A stretch of 64,000 nt of DNA, from assembly GCF_001625195.1 (NCBI RefSeq), contig NC_054389.1, forward strand, positions 8,428,520 to 8,492,519, given 5' to 3'. Positions 38,520-48,990 of this stretch are shown here, piece by piece. Below the pieces are notes generated by a model. The model was not told the DNA's origin and did not search any database. It worked only from the letters and a program-made list of their open reading frames with translations. The DNA comes from Drechmeria coniospora (taxonomy: Eukaryota > Ascomycota > Sordariomycetes > Hypocreales > Ophiocordycipitaceae). Every line of letters starts with the position of its first letter. Within the stretch, counting starts at the first letter, position 1. Position numbers and translations under genes: made by a program.

Positions 38520-38536
38520 TGTTGCACCAAACCAGC
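38520..38536. repeat. 17-bp direct repeat, right copy
   Basis: Identical to 36823-36839. In minus orientation the retroelement leader starts directly after it. Confidence 0.7.
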
Positions 38537-38766
38537 CACAAAAAATGGGCGCCACAGTCAATGTGGACTTGGTAGGTGCTACTCCGTATATGCGACAGAG
38601 ATGGCAGGTGCAGCCTCCATTTCTCTTTCCCTTCATCAGCTCATCCTTCTCCATGGGAGTCTGCGCTGCACCGTGCGAAATGCAGAGGCACAAGTAGAAG
38701 TAAATAGCTAGATAGAAAAGTCCCAAGAAAGACACCCGCTGCATCCATAAACTGCCTGCCCCTATC

Positions 38767-41582
38767 ATGGCGGCAGCGGCCGATCAAGAGGCCTCGGCCA
38801 CCATCGTCGAGTTCCTCCAGGCAGCCACGGAGGTGTACAAAGTCATGATGCACGTCCGACAGCATCCAGGCCCTTCGGGGACGATGATGGAAAACCTCTT
38901 ACCGCGACTCGTCAACGCGACGAATGCTCTTCTTGTTCCGGCTGCAGACACGCCCGACGGCGGGTTTGTGCTGGCCGATGCGTGCCGCAAAGTTGGCTTG
39001 GACCTCTCCTTGAAGTTGCATCGTTTCCACGATGCTCTTCATGTTCATGGAGGTGATTCCTCGACTCGCAGTCTCTGGTCGAGCCAGGACATAGATGCGT
39101 TGGCCATCCGGCTGCACGACCTTGCCGTTCGCCATGCGGACAATGCAGATCTGACCACGTGCATCAAGTGAGTATTGCCGTTGCCAGCTCGTCCCCTTCT
39201 GCTCTCTTACACCTTCCCAGAGTTCTGGAAGGCCATCGTGCCGGCTCCGAGCCCGGCCCTGGGCGTGAGGATGGAAACAGATTGAAGGCAGACAAAATCG
39301 GAGCAAGCGTCTCGAGCAATGGCACAGTGCATAAAGCGCTGCGCGGCGTGGGAATGCCGGCTTGCACCAGCCGGACTCCTCTGCGACTTCATACTGGAGA
39401 ACCTGGCGTATAAATCCATGCACGACAGAGAGGATGAGGTCGTCCAAGCTCATCACGCCACCTTTGAATGGATCTTCTCCAACGATATCGTCGGCAGGGA
39501 CGAGGCCGAATCGCATGGACCGATTCACGGAATGGCTTGCATCCGATAGCCTTGGCCCGATATTCTGGATCACCGGCAAACCTGGCTCGGGAAAGTCGAC
39601 CTTGATGCGCTTTCTGTTCCGTCACGCCCTCACTTCGAAGCACCTGACTACCTGGTCCGCTGGCAGGCCCTTCGCAACCGCCGGCTTCTTCTTCTGGACA
39701 AGCGGGTCGAGAGAGCAGCGATCGCAGACGGGCCTTTTGCGTTCGCTCCTCCACCAGCTGCTCGGCGATAATCAGCCTACCGCAAATGAGCATTTGTCTC
39801 TTCGTTGATGGCCTTGAAGAATTTGACGGCGATCACCTTGCCCTCACCCACTTCTTCAAGAACATTGGCCTCGGCGAGCATGGAAAAGGTGTAAAAATAT
39901 GTCCTTCATCTCGTCAATGGGCCGTCTTTGCCGACGCCTTTACGGATGTGGTGCCGCAACTGGGGCTGCAGGATCTCACATACAGCGACATGCATGGCTA
40001 TGTGCGGCACAGGCTGCGGGCAAACTCAGACATCGGACGTCTGCTTGAGCGAAAGCCTGAGGCGGGTGACATGCTCATCAAAGTCGCCGTCGAACGGTCA
40101 GATGGCGTATTTCTGTGGCTAAGGCTTGCAGTGGACACCATGATGGACGATTTTAACTCTCTCTTGGGGATATCTAATCTGTTCGCCAACCTGGAACGGC
40201 TGCCCTCCCATCTTGATGGCCTCTTTGCCCACCTTTTGTTCGAGGGCCTGACGGCTGAGCAACTTTCGGTAACGGCAACCATCTTCCGATTGATCAGGGC
40301 CCGAGAGGTCGTCGCGGACTTTCTCGGTAATTATTCTGCCAATTCTCCAACTGTCTGGGAGCTTGCCTTTTGTCTTGAGGAGGATGACGATGATCTGGCG
40401 CTGAGTCTGGTCGTTGAAAAAGTCAGCGACGACTACGTACGCAGTCGGTGCGGCAACGCCATCGACACAATCCAACAGCGATTCGCAGGACTCTTGGATC
40501 TGCACAGCCCGACGCGGCAGGGAAACATGCGCGTGCCACGGTTTGCCGACAACTTAATCGCAGCTCGCCTTGTGCCGTCTGCAGCTGCAAAACGTGTCAC
40601 GTATCTCCATTGAACAGTCCGCGACTGGCTTATGCTACCCGACGGCGTCGGCGACCGTCTTTCTTCGGCGCTTCCCTTAGGATTTGACCCCCATCTACGC
40701 CTACTGAGGTCCTACATCTTGCGTCTAAAGCGGCCCCTCGAGGAGGTCGAGCATCATCGTCGCTTGGACGAGTGGTGGCCCGACATCACTCTCGCCGTGA
40801 CCCACGCACGACACATCGTCATTGACGTCAAGAGCCTTCAACTGCCGCTTTTAAGTGAGCTCGACAAGACTCTGAGCTGGTTGTGGATGTGCAAGCCTCA
40901 GGACAGGTACGACCACTGGGCTAGAAGCGCCTTTGGCGCGTACGAGGTGCGTGTGAAGGCACCGCCCATCTGTCAGCCGTTTCTGTGCCTCGCTTCCAAG
41001 TTCGGATTGATCAAGTACGTTTCTGAAGAAGTCATCGACACTTGCGCGAAGGAACACCAGAGCAAGGAGTCGTGCGGCAACAACTCGGCGGCGCACAATG
41101 GTCCGACTCCCCTCCTCGCGTACGCAGTCGAGTTTCTGTGCTCTCGCAACAGGACCATTTACCCACTCTCAAACCCTACGCTTTTCAAGGTGTTGTTGGA
41201 GCACCCGTCGCATATGAACTCGGGAGCGAACCACGAATACGTTGACTTTACGACGCGAGCCCCCACAACGCCATGGCTGACACTTCTGCGTCATCTGTGT
41301 GATGCGCGTCGCAGGCAATGGATAGCCTATTACGACATTGACCCTCTAGGAACGGCGCGCTGGATGGAGATTGTGAGACTGTTCGTCGAGGTTGGAGCCG
41401 CCCATCCGCACGCCGTTGTTGCTTCGGACGCTTGGGATCCCGAGATTTCGGCACTAGACGTCCTGCAATTGTTGGACCAGACATACGGTGCTGTTGAAAT
41501 ACCTAAACTGAAAGAGGGGTTGCGCCAAAAACTCAATGCTTCTCCAGAATATCCTTTGAGCATTGACATGATGCATGGCTAG
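38767..41582 (+). pseudogene. Decayed NACHT-domain NLR-like gene
   Basis: An N-terminal exon (38767-39167, MAAAADQEASATIVEFLQAA) resembles the leading domain of fungal NACHT NTPases, followed by a plausible GTGAGT-CCCAG intron to 39220. The AHHATFEWIF box sits in one frame. FTEWL and the Walker A ITGKPGSGKST (about 39570-39600) sit in the next. A Walker B-type LFVDGLEEFDGDHL (from 39786) is in the third, and the stretch normally between them is largely missing. The frame then stays open to a TGA at 40611-40613 in the middle of the YLH-TVRDWL box and continues in the same frame to 41582. So there are at least two frame breaks, a deletion and one nonsense codon. Family members act as STAND switches in heterokaryon incompatibility and immunity. 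I judge it inactive. Confidence 0.8.
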
Positions 41583-41976
41583 ACCTGTGGCAAGCAGGTC
41601 TGAAGCATTTCAAAGGTCACAGATTTTTGCAATGCGTCCGAACTCAATGAAAGTAGCTTTGAATATAACCGTCCGTATCCAACTGACGAGTTCAGTGACG
41701 ACCTTGATCGGTCACGTCTGCATTCGTAGGATTTGGCAAAGCAAATGCGACAGAGCAGAGCTACATGGCATGCCCTCCACTGCGTTTTATTTTGCCCTGT
41801 CACGGCAGCTCTTCGTTGAGAGATATCACAATGAGTCAATTCCAAAGTGTAGATGGGAAATTGCGTAGTACCTGAACTAGCTGCATTCGAGGGCACTTGC
41901 GATCAATAGCGGCATGTTGACTAACCCTGGTCCAGTTCCCAGGCCGTTGCCATCGTAGTCAACAGCATGCCCTAGC
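41583..41976. other. Intergenic between convergent units
   Basis: About 390 bases with no recognised feature, between the NACHT pseudogene and the FHA-kinase gene. Confidence 0.5.
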
Positions 41977-43842
41977 TTACCCGTCGTCCTCCCATTCATC
42001 GTCCAACTCGTCATCATCCGAATAATCTGCGTCCGTCCGGTCATCATCACAATCGAAGTGCCCTTCCTCAACAAATCGAGGGGTCGGCGCCGCCGACATA
42101 GTCTCGGATATCCATGCTTCAGGAGGTAGTGTATCCGGGAGAATGCTTCCCTCTTCGACATAGTGCTCAGCGGGTACTACGTCCCTTACGCGGGCGGTCG
42201 AGGGTGAAGGATTCAGGCTTCTCCTGCGCCTCTCCTCATCGGTTCCCTTCAAACAGTCGTCGACTTGTGTGCATGGCAGACCCTTTTAGACTTCGCAATG
42301 CCGACACCGTTGGTGCTGGTGGTTTCTTCGACGGGAACTGCGGCATGACTAGCCTGGGCAAGCTTCCACAACCATTTCAAACATTTCCAGGCACTCCATC
42401 TCCGGGCGGGACTCTTACGGAATATCCCCCTCAGCAAGGGACGGAGCAATATCGGTGCCTCCATCACGTGAGGGGAGACCACTTTGCGTATCCAAGGTCC
42501 AAAGTTCCCAGGGTCCCACTTCCCGTCCGAGGTAGGGTCCCAAGTAGTGAATAACTGCAGGGCAATGATACCAAGGGACCACATGTCGACTTTGTTTGAG
42601 TAACGGCGGGGTATCTCGAACAACTCAGGCGCCATGTAGATCTCCGTTCCGGTAAAGGAATCCATATTTCCCGTAGCGTTGTGTTTCGAGGTTCCAAAGT
42701 CAGCGAGCTTGATGATCAGCTCGCGGCCTCGTGTCTGGACGAGGGCGTTGTCTGGCTTAACGTCTCGATGAGTGATGCCGCAGGAGTGCATATGATGCAG
42801 CGCACTGGAGAGGTGGGTCAAGACGACTGGCTTGTCACCTTCAACAAGATCGTCTATGGTCTCGAGGAGGTTGCGAGGTATGTATTCAACAATCAACCAC
42901 GGAGGTAGTCTTACGTCCTCGGCCAGAACGAGCTCATATGCCTTGACGATATGCGGCTACGTGTTCGTTGATTAGCTATCTGCCGGTAGAGAGTTGGGAA
43001 ATTTAGAGAGGCTTCCTCACATGGTCGAGTTGGATGATGTACTCGTACTCTCTCTTCATATCTTCAAATAGCCTCCTCGCAGCGTCATGGTCATCGCTGA
43101 TTTTGTAGTGCGGTTCTTTGGCGCCAAAAGTCCGTCCACTTTTGTTATCCTTCACTTTCATGACGGAGGCATGTGCCCCCTTACTTGCGATTTCCAAATC
43201 GCAGACGTACGTAGCCCCGTCCTTTCCATAGCGGATATTGTTCGTCGACGTCTCCGGTTGACTTCTAGGAGATGGTAGGTACCGCGGCACGGCATTGAGG
43301 ATGTCGGTGCTGAATATCCTGGCCATTTTGTTGAATTCTCTCTCTTCGGCAACCGTTCGCTTCGGGGGCCACGCCCGGAAGCTGACTAGCCCGAGCTTGA
43401 TAGTGACAGGATCGGCAATGGATACGGGCGCATTTGGCCTGCAGACACGGGTCCGCCCGCCATCCATTATGGCAATGATTCTGTCAGACAGAACCAAAAG
43501 CCTCGGCTTGTGGCTTGTTGGGCAAACGTCGACTCTGAAGGCTCGCCTACTAACTCCTGCCTGGTTATCCTCAGCGAGCTGTATATCGCATTGATCGGAG
43601 TCACCGTCGGAGCCGAAGACCCAGCCGAGGGGGTCGAACAAGTGCTGTCCCAGCGTTAGGCAAATAAAAGGGGGCGTAAGATCCTCTTCATCGAATTGAG
43701 CTCCTTTCCGGGAGACATCGCCAGTGATGGTAGGTAATTCAAATCTCGAGTTTTCAGACAGCGTCAGAATATCGTCCACGCCGACGAAAGAGCCGAGTAT
43801 CAGGACGACCTTGGAGAGGTAGACCGACTTGGTAGGCACCAT
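41977..43842 (-). CDS. FHA-domain serine/threonine protein kinase
   Basis: Three exons on the minus strand (43842-43021, 42956-42282, 42234-41977) give 584 residues. Intron 1 is 64 nt (GTGAGG-GTAG) and intron 2 is 47 nt (GTCTGC-GATGAG); both are phase 0. Intron 2 is the less certain; without it the protein ends at 42249 after HAHKSTTV. The N-terminal part (about 55-150) is FHA-like, with CDIQLAEDNQAGVSRRAFRV as the phosphothreonine-binding edge. The kinase domain (about 205-450) has the ATP Lys in TFGAKE, HRDVKPDN (337-344), DFG (360-362) and YMAPELF. The third exon adds a basic then strongly acidic tail (DDDELDDEWEDDG). The layout recalls Rad53/Chk2-type kinases, but the FHA is weakly conserved and orthology is not claimed. 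Confidence 0.85.
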
Positions 43843-44013
43843 GATGAAGAGTCAGCAGTGAAGGAGAGTTCAAGATGAAGATTATCGACGAAGAGGAATG
43901 AAGGAGAATGGAAGGAGGAGGGGGGGAGGGGGGGGTTGAAGAGGATGCAAGCAAGTAAGCGGCCAACGCACTCGGCTGGCGGCAAAGTATTGTGATGAAT
44001 GATGGGCCATGTG

Positions 44014-44847
44014 CTACCAATCCGCACCGAAACTTGAAAGCAAGAGAGTTAAAAATCCAGGCTGCGCCGGCTCGAGGAGGAGGGGGGACCACCAGGTTCG
44101 ATTGGATGGTAACATTGCCGTTTTAGCGCAAAGAGGTACAGATTTTGAAATGCCGGCGCCTCTCGCGGACAGACGTGTCCTCGACCTTGTCCTGCTCGAG
44201 ACACCACCATCTGCATTGACATGATCCGACATGTCAACTTTGTCGGCTGGCTGCGACCTTTTCGCAGGCCGGGTGGTTGGAGACTCCCGCAGGCGCTGCC
44301 TTTCCTGCTTCTTCCATAATGCCTCCCGCATCTCGTGCTCCCGGAGGGCGACGCGTTGCTCAAGAAGGTCTGCCTCGTATTCCCAGTATTTCTGATTCGA
44401 GATGGAGAGGCGGGCGTCCCTGATTTGGGCCAAGGACAGACCACTGTGCTTGAGGAGATCGCGGTAGAGGAATGCACGGGTGCGCCAGCAATGGGCGGTA
44501 GGCGCCGCATGACCAGCACAATTATTCTCCTCATCCGAAGCACATGCCTTCTGCCACATGAGCGATTTCAGGGCATCTTCGTATTGTAGACATTCAAACT
44601 CCCAATACTCTCGCTGGTAGGTGCGCATCCGTAGCTTCTCGGCTTCCTGTGGCTTGAAGTGAAGTCGCAAGTCTTCACATGCCCATTGATAGCACTCTTC
44701 GCTGTCTGGCAACTCAAACTCGGGCGTCGCTTGCTCATGGGTCTTGGCCAGCGTCTCTAGGCGGCTGCATAGGGCTTCGTGCATCATGCTGGCCACAATT
44801 TCGGTCCCGTAACCATACGTCTGAGGGTTGCCGTCGGGCGAGTTCAT
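44014..44847 (-). CDS. Uncharacterised helical protein with two similar segments
   Basis: Frame of 277 codons from the ATG at 44847; an upstream GTG at 44889 is in frame but unlikely. I do not recognise the family. Two predicted helical segments are similar to each other: REYWEFECLQYEDALKSL (about 85-105) and NQKYWEYEADLLEQRVAL (about 153-172), suggesting an internal duplication of a Trp/Tyr-rich helix. A Lys/Arg-rich stretch with TRPAKRSQPADK follows, and a hydrophobic C-terminus that may be an unspliced intron (GTACCT just after AGISKS, CTTTCAAG near 44036). It lies 171 bases upstream of the FHA-kinase gene on the same strand. Confidence 0.55.
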   Translation of the reverse strand: MNSPDGNPQTYGYGTEIVASMMHEALCSRLETLAKTHEQATPEFELPDSEECYQWACEDLRLHFKPQEAEKLRMRTYQREYWEFECLQYEDALKSLMWQKACASDEENNCAGHAAPTAHCWRTRAFLYRDLLKHSGLSLAQIRDARLSISNQKYWEYEADLLEQRVALREHEMREALWKKQERQRLRESPTTRPAKRSQPADKVDMSDHVNADGGVSSRTRSRTRLSARGAGISKSVPLCAKTAMLPSNRTWWSPLLLEPAQPGFLTLLLSSFGADW

Positions 44848-47800
44848 CCTTCCTGCGACCAGGATCGGTTCGGTGGGCGTCCTTGACACGGGACGAAAAG
44901 TAATGGGAATGGCAAGAGTCTATTCAGATTTTCTCGTCGCCACTGAATTGGTTGGTTGACTGTGCCGTCGACAGGTCGGGTTAGGGTGCGGGCAAGATGA
45001 CGGACAAGCGAGCTCAAGAGGGGTCTTGGTGGGCGAAACCGCACAAGTACGCGTCGTGGTGGGCGTTCTTGACGGGATTCTGTCGCCCGGTCACGTGCAC
45101 GGAGGCTCTCCCTTTTTGTCCGCAAACGGTCGAGTTCATATCGTGACCAAAACCATGCATTGCTCTCGATGTAGCCGGAGCGCAAGTGACGGCCCATTTT
45201 TACAGTTTCGTGATTTGGTACATGTGTAATGAAATTGCCCGATGATGCTTCTTGTCTCCTCACTTCACAGTATTGTCAATGAGTTGGGTGTGAAGTGCTT
45301 GCCTCTGGACTGCATGCTTGGATTATGGAGGGGTGCAGTGAGGGGATAGTGTCATCATTACTACCTATGGTGACGGCAAGACCATTATGCTTCTTGGTCT
45401 TCCGTGTCCCTGAACAAACGGGTGCAAACCGTACGGAGTACAAGTACAGAAGATGCTGCCCTCCATGTGCTGTAATAATCCGGAGTTCTTGATGAGTAAT
45501 ACTTTGATGTGCGGAATTTCCACCACGCCCCGCACTTGGCCCATTTGGACGGGTCGGGCCATCGATGGATATTTCTCGCACTATTAATACTCCATAATAC
45601 CTGTACTTAGGTACTCCGGAGGTACACTTACCTACAAGGACTCGTACGTAAGTAAGTACTTAAGTACTTGGTACGGGTGCGTGTCGAAGTGGAACGGAAC
45701 GCCAGGGGTTCAGACGGTGCTAGTGGTATGAACCAGGAACTCCGGAGCATGTGCTCCGTCCCGTTCGGTTCAAGTTGGTTCCAGATACTCCGTACGGAGT
45801 ACACTCACCATCATTCATATGCAGGGGCTGACACGCTGAACCGATTCAACCGTGAGGCTCTGGTAGAATATTTCCGTCGCACCTGTTCCGGCTTGCGTCC
45901 TCGGCGCACGGGTCGCCCCCGGATTTCTCATTCGTTGATTGTTGCGCTTGCCATCGGCCATGGGCAAGCCTGGCGAAATGACGAGGCCGACAGACGAAGC
46001 GATGGAAAGGCCATCGTTTGGCGAACTCGCTTGCGGATGAAATGTATGATGAACGCATGTCGTGCTACGATGTCGTTCGTCGCCGCAGCGCCGCGCGCAC
46101 ACCAATTCATGGTTCGCTACCGCACTGCAGGATGATGATGGACCCGCATCTCATGATGGACGATGGCCGAGTCGTCCTCTGCCAGCGGTCATCCACCATC
46201 CACCATCCACCACCTGCCACGCACCCCCTTCATGTGGGCACATCATGGTAGGAATAGGTTGGCGCATCCGATGCATCGGCATCAGGAACATGCTGACGTG
46301 ATAGGGTACTACGCACAACATGTACACAGGCAACGGACAAACGACTATCGTTGGGGGGTGGGGGTCACATGTTCTCGTCGTCTCGAATCGACGTCTCCGC
46401 CACCTTTCAATACGCACGAGACTGTGTGTTTGGCGACATGGAACCGATGGTGCCTCGTTATGACAGGACTGTCGTGGCGCTTGGCTCCTAGATGGTACGA
46501 TGAGTGGGAAACGAGGAGTGGTTATTGACAGGACGTGTGTGCCAGAGTGTCCGGACAAGTAGGTCTCTGACAGACAGACGAGTAATGTTGTTGGCAAAGA
46601 ACAGAACGAAGGTTGTGAGAAAACAACGGTCAAGCGGTGGCGAAGATGGAGAAAGCTCTTGGGCTGCGACGCCGCTAGCCAGCGCCTCGAGGCAAGGGCC
46701 CTAACGGCAGTGGTTTGACACTATACTTACGGGGTACTAGGTAGGCACTAGGAGCACTAGCACGAACACTCGGTACGTTGCCCCCTTTCCAGCGTCCACG
46801 CGCCATTAATACCACAAAAGCTGTTGTCACGGACTAACGCAGTACCTGTACTCTGTCCGTACCCTTCCATGCAGGTGCACTGTGCTTTGCTCTGCGGAGA
46901 CGCACCTCACTTGCTCTCGACGAACAAGCACACCTTTAGCCGGTTCTCATGCCCATGGCAGCTTGTGCCGACGCTACTGCTCGTGCTGACGCTGCTGCTC
47001 GTGCCTGCTAGTACTGCTATTACTGCTATTACTGTGCTGCCGTGAGCAACGCTATCGTGGCATTCGTCCCAGTAGGCAGTGCGGCCTGCGACTTCGTGCC
47101 GAGCAATAGCTGCCCATCAGTCACCGCGCACCAGTGTACCGGCGTGAACGACCACGGCGGGCGAAAAAAAAAATCATCAATGGAGTTTCATCAAGGGGTG
47201 TGGGACTGCCTTGAGCCCTCCGCCTTCGTCATTGTTGGCAAGGGGACAAGGTGAGCCGGACTCGAAGGGACAACGAGGAGGAAGCGATCGTCGGGGCCGA
47301 CGGACAGACGGTCGACGTACTGGTACGCATGCAAGAGCAGACGGTACCGTTCCCGGGCTCTGCACGGGTCTGACTCGGCTACGAACGCAGGGTTAAAGGT
47401 CCACGACATCGGCCGGCGGACGCATTCATCCATCCTGGAGGCGAGGGACGACGTCGTCGTTTCAGGACCATGACTCGTCGCATTCCCTTCCCAGAAACGG
47501 AGAGCGGAGGGGCGATAAACAGCCGTGTCCCGTCTCGACGGTCGAAGGGGGGGGGATAAACCAGAAAAGGGGCACGAAAACAAGAAAAACAGACGACGCC
47601 GGAGGAGGAACAGAAGATGCTGGACCGACGTTTTGCATAGTGATTGCGGGGAAGAGGCGGCAGTGCTTTCGCCATGGAACAGTGGAGTGCCATCAGCATG
47701 AACTCAAGATGCTAGATCAGTGCCTGCCGGCCATTCATCGCTCAACGTTGCTCGACCCCCGTTTGGCGTCGTGGTGGACGATGGAAATGTGGATGGGTTA

Positions 47801-48990
47801 TCAACGTAACCAAAACACTAGATGAACCTTGTGTGGAGCGTCGCACACATACTCAGGAGCATGCAGCGGTAGCGCACACCTACTGCGCGGAGCACGCAAA
47901 TACTTTTTGCCTTGGTACCTGAATGGGTTGCCTGCAGATCGGCATCTACGGAGTAATCACTCCGTAGAGTACACCTACATGCACGCCACAGCAATGCTCC
48001 GTACGCACAAGTATACGCCATCGGTATCTATGTAGTGGTTCGGTACAGGTAAACGGTGCAATTGTGCGGACCACGTAAATAATACTTGTATCACGTACAG
48101 AGTACTGTACTTAGATCCTCGTGTTAAAAGCATGTACCAAGTTCTACGGTACGGAGGACTGTTGTGCTCGTGTTAGTATGCAATGTGCACAGTACATATA
48201 GGTACGTGTTGCCATACAGTGTCGGTACAGTGCAGGCATGCCTTGGTTCGTCGACCGCCGCCATCGTCGTCTCATCCGATTGGTCCGATTTCCCACCTGT
48301 CATTCTTGTCCTCACCGCCAGCGATGAACGAAGTCAGCGGCGAGAACCCCGCACGTGAGAAGGGAATGATGTGCTGGTCCGTGTCTGGCTCGCTATCAGC
48401 ACTGTACCGTACGGAGTACGGAGTACATGCTGCAGTATCTAGTACTTGCACGAACATGTACTTACGACACCTACCTACCTATTTGACGCCCGCCATGTTT
48501 CAAGTCCAGAGCCTACGTCAACCTTAGACACCTTCCTCCTCACTCCCTCACTCACTCAGAAACGGCACGGCACGGACACCGACCGCATCACGGCAGAAAC
48601 GGCACACATCCACGTTCCCAAGTTAACAGGCAGCGATGCGAGTAACCAAGCAGGCGAGGGCGCCGGCTCCCCACTGTCTGGAGTTGACGAGCCCGCCCCT
48701 ACCACGACGACGAGTGCTGCAAGACAGCCCCGCCCCTTGGAGCGGCGGTGGCGAGAGACACGCAAAGCAGGTATAAAGATGTCGACATCCTCCCGCCGTT
48801 CCCTCCATCCTATCCCATCCCATCCCATCTTTGCTTCGCCGTCACCCTCATTCATTCACCCACCCTCATTCATCCATCCTCGTTCTCGACCGGTTTCGAG
48901 ACTCTCTCCGCCATCTCGGCCCACCTGCCCATCCTAATAGCGCAGCCGATAGAACAGCTATAGTGTGTTCCTTCATCCCTCAACGCCAAA
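44848..48990. other. Gene-poor region with GTAC-word blocks
   Basis: About 4.1 kb with no supported gene. GTAC words cluster at 45430-45450, 45590-45810 (including the palindrome ACTCCGTACGGAGT) and 47940-48460. Between them is unique-looking sequence with random frames. The right end (48.5-48.99 kb) is the promoter of the HsbA-like gene. Confidence 0.5.
48772..48777 (+). promoter_or_regulatory. TATA box candidate of the HsbA-like gene
   Basis: TATAAA lies 214 bases before the start codon, followed by a long pyrimidine-rich leader with CATCCCATCCCATC and CATTCATTCACCCACC repeats. This is a common layout for highly expressed fungal secreted-protein genes. Confidence 0.5.

Larger units (their letters stand above)
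36823..38536 (-). mobile_element. Truncated copia-type LTR retroelement relic
   Basis: The segment is bounded by 17-bp direct repeats beginning TG. In minus orientation it has a candidate primer-binding site (38513-38494, TATGAGCCCGGTACGCGTCC) just inside the right repeat, a leader with three 60-bp tandem repeats, and a gag-like frame with a protease-like end. Integrase, reverse transcriptase and RNase H are absent. Full LTRs are not visible. That it derives from a Ty1/copia element is well supported by the gag-protease order and wording; the exact ends are inferred. Confidence 0.7.

Noticed and set aside
38520..38770. Complete right LTR with target duplication
   Set aside because: I looked for a CA end followed by the left flank GAGTA and for similarity to the sequence after 36839, and found neither.
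45668..46135. 155-codon plus-strand frame
   Set aside because: Starts in a GTAC-word block, has no family features, and competes with minus-strand frames over the same bases.
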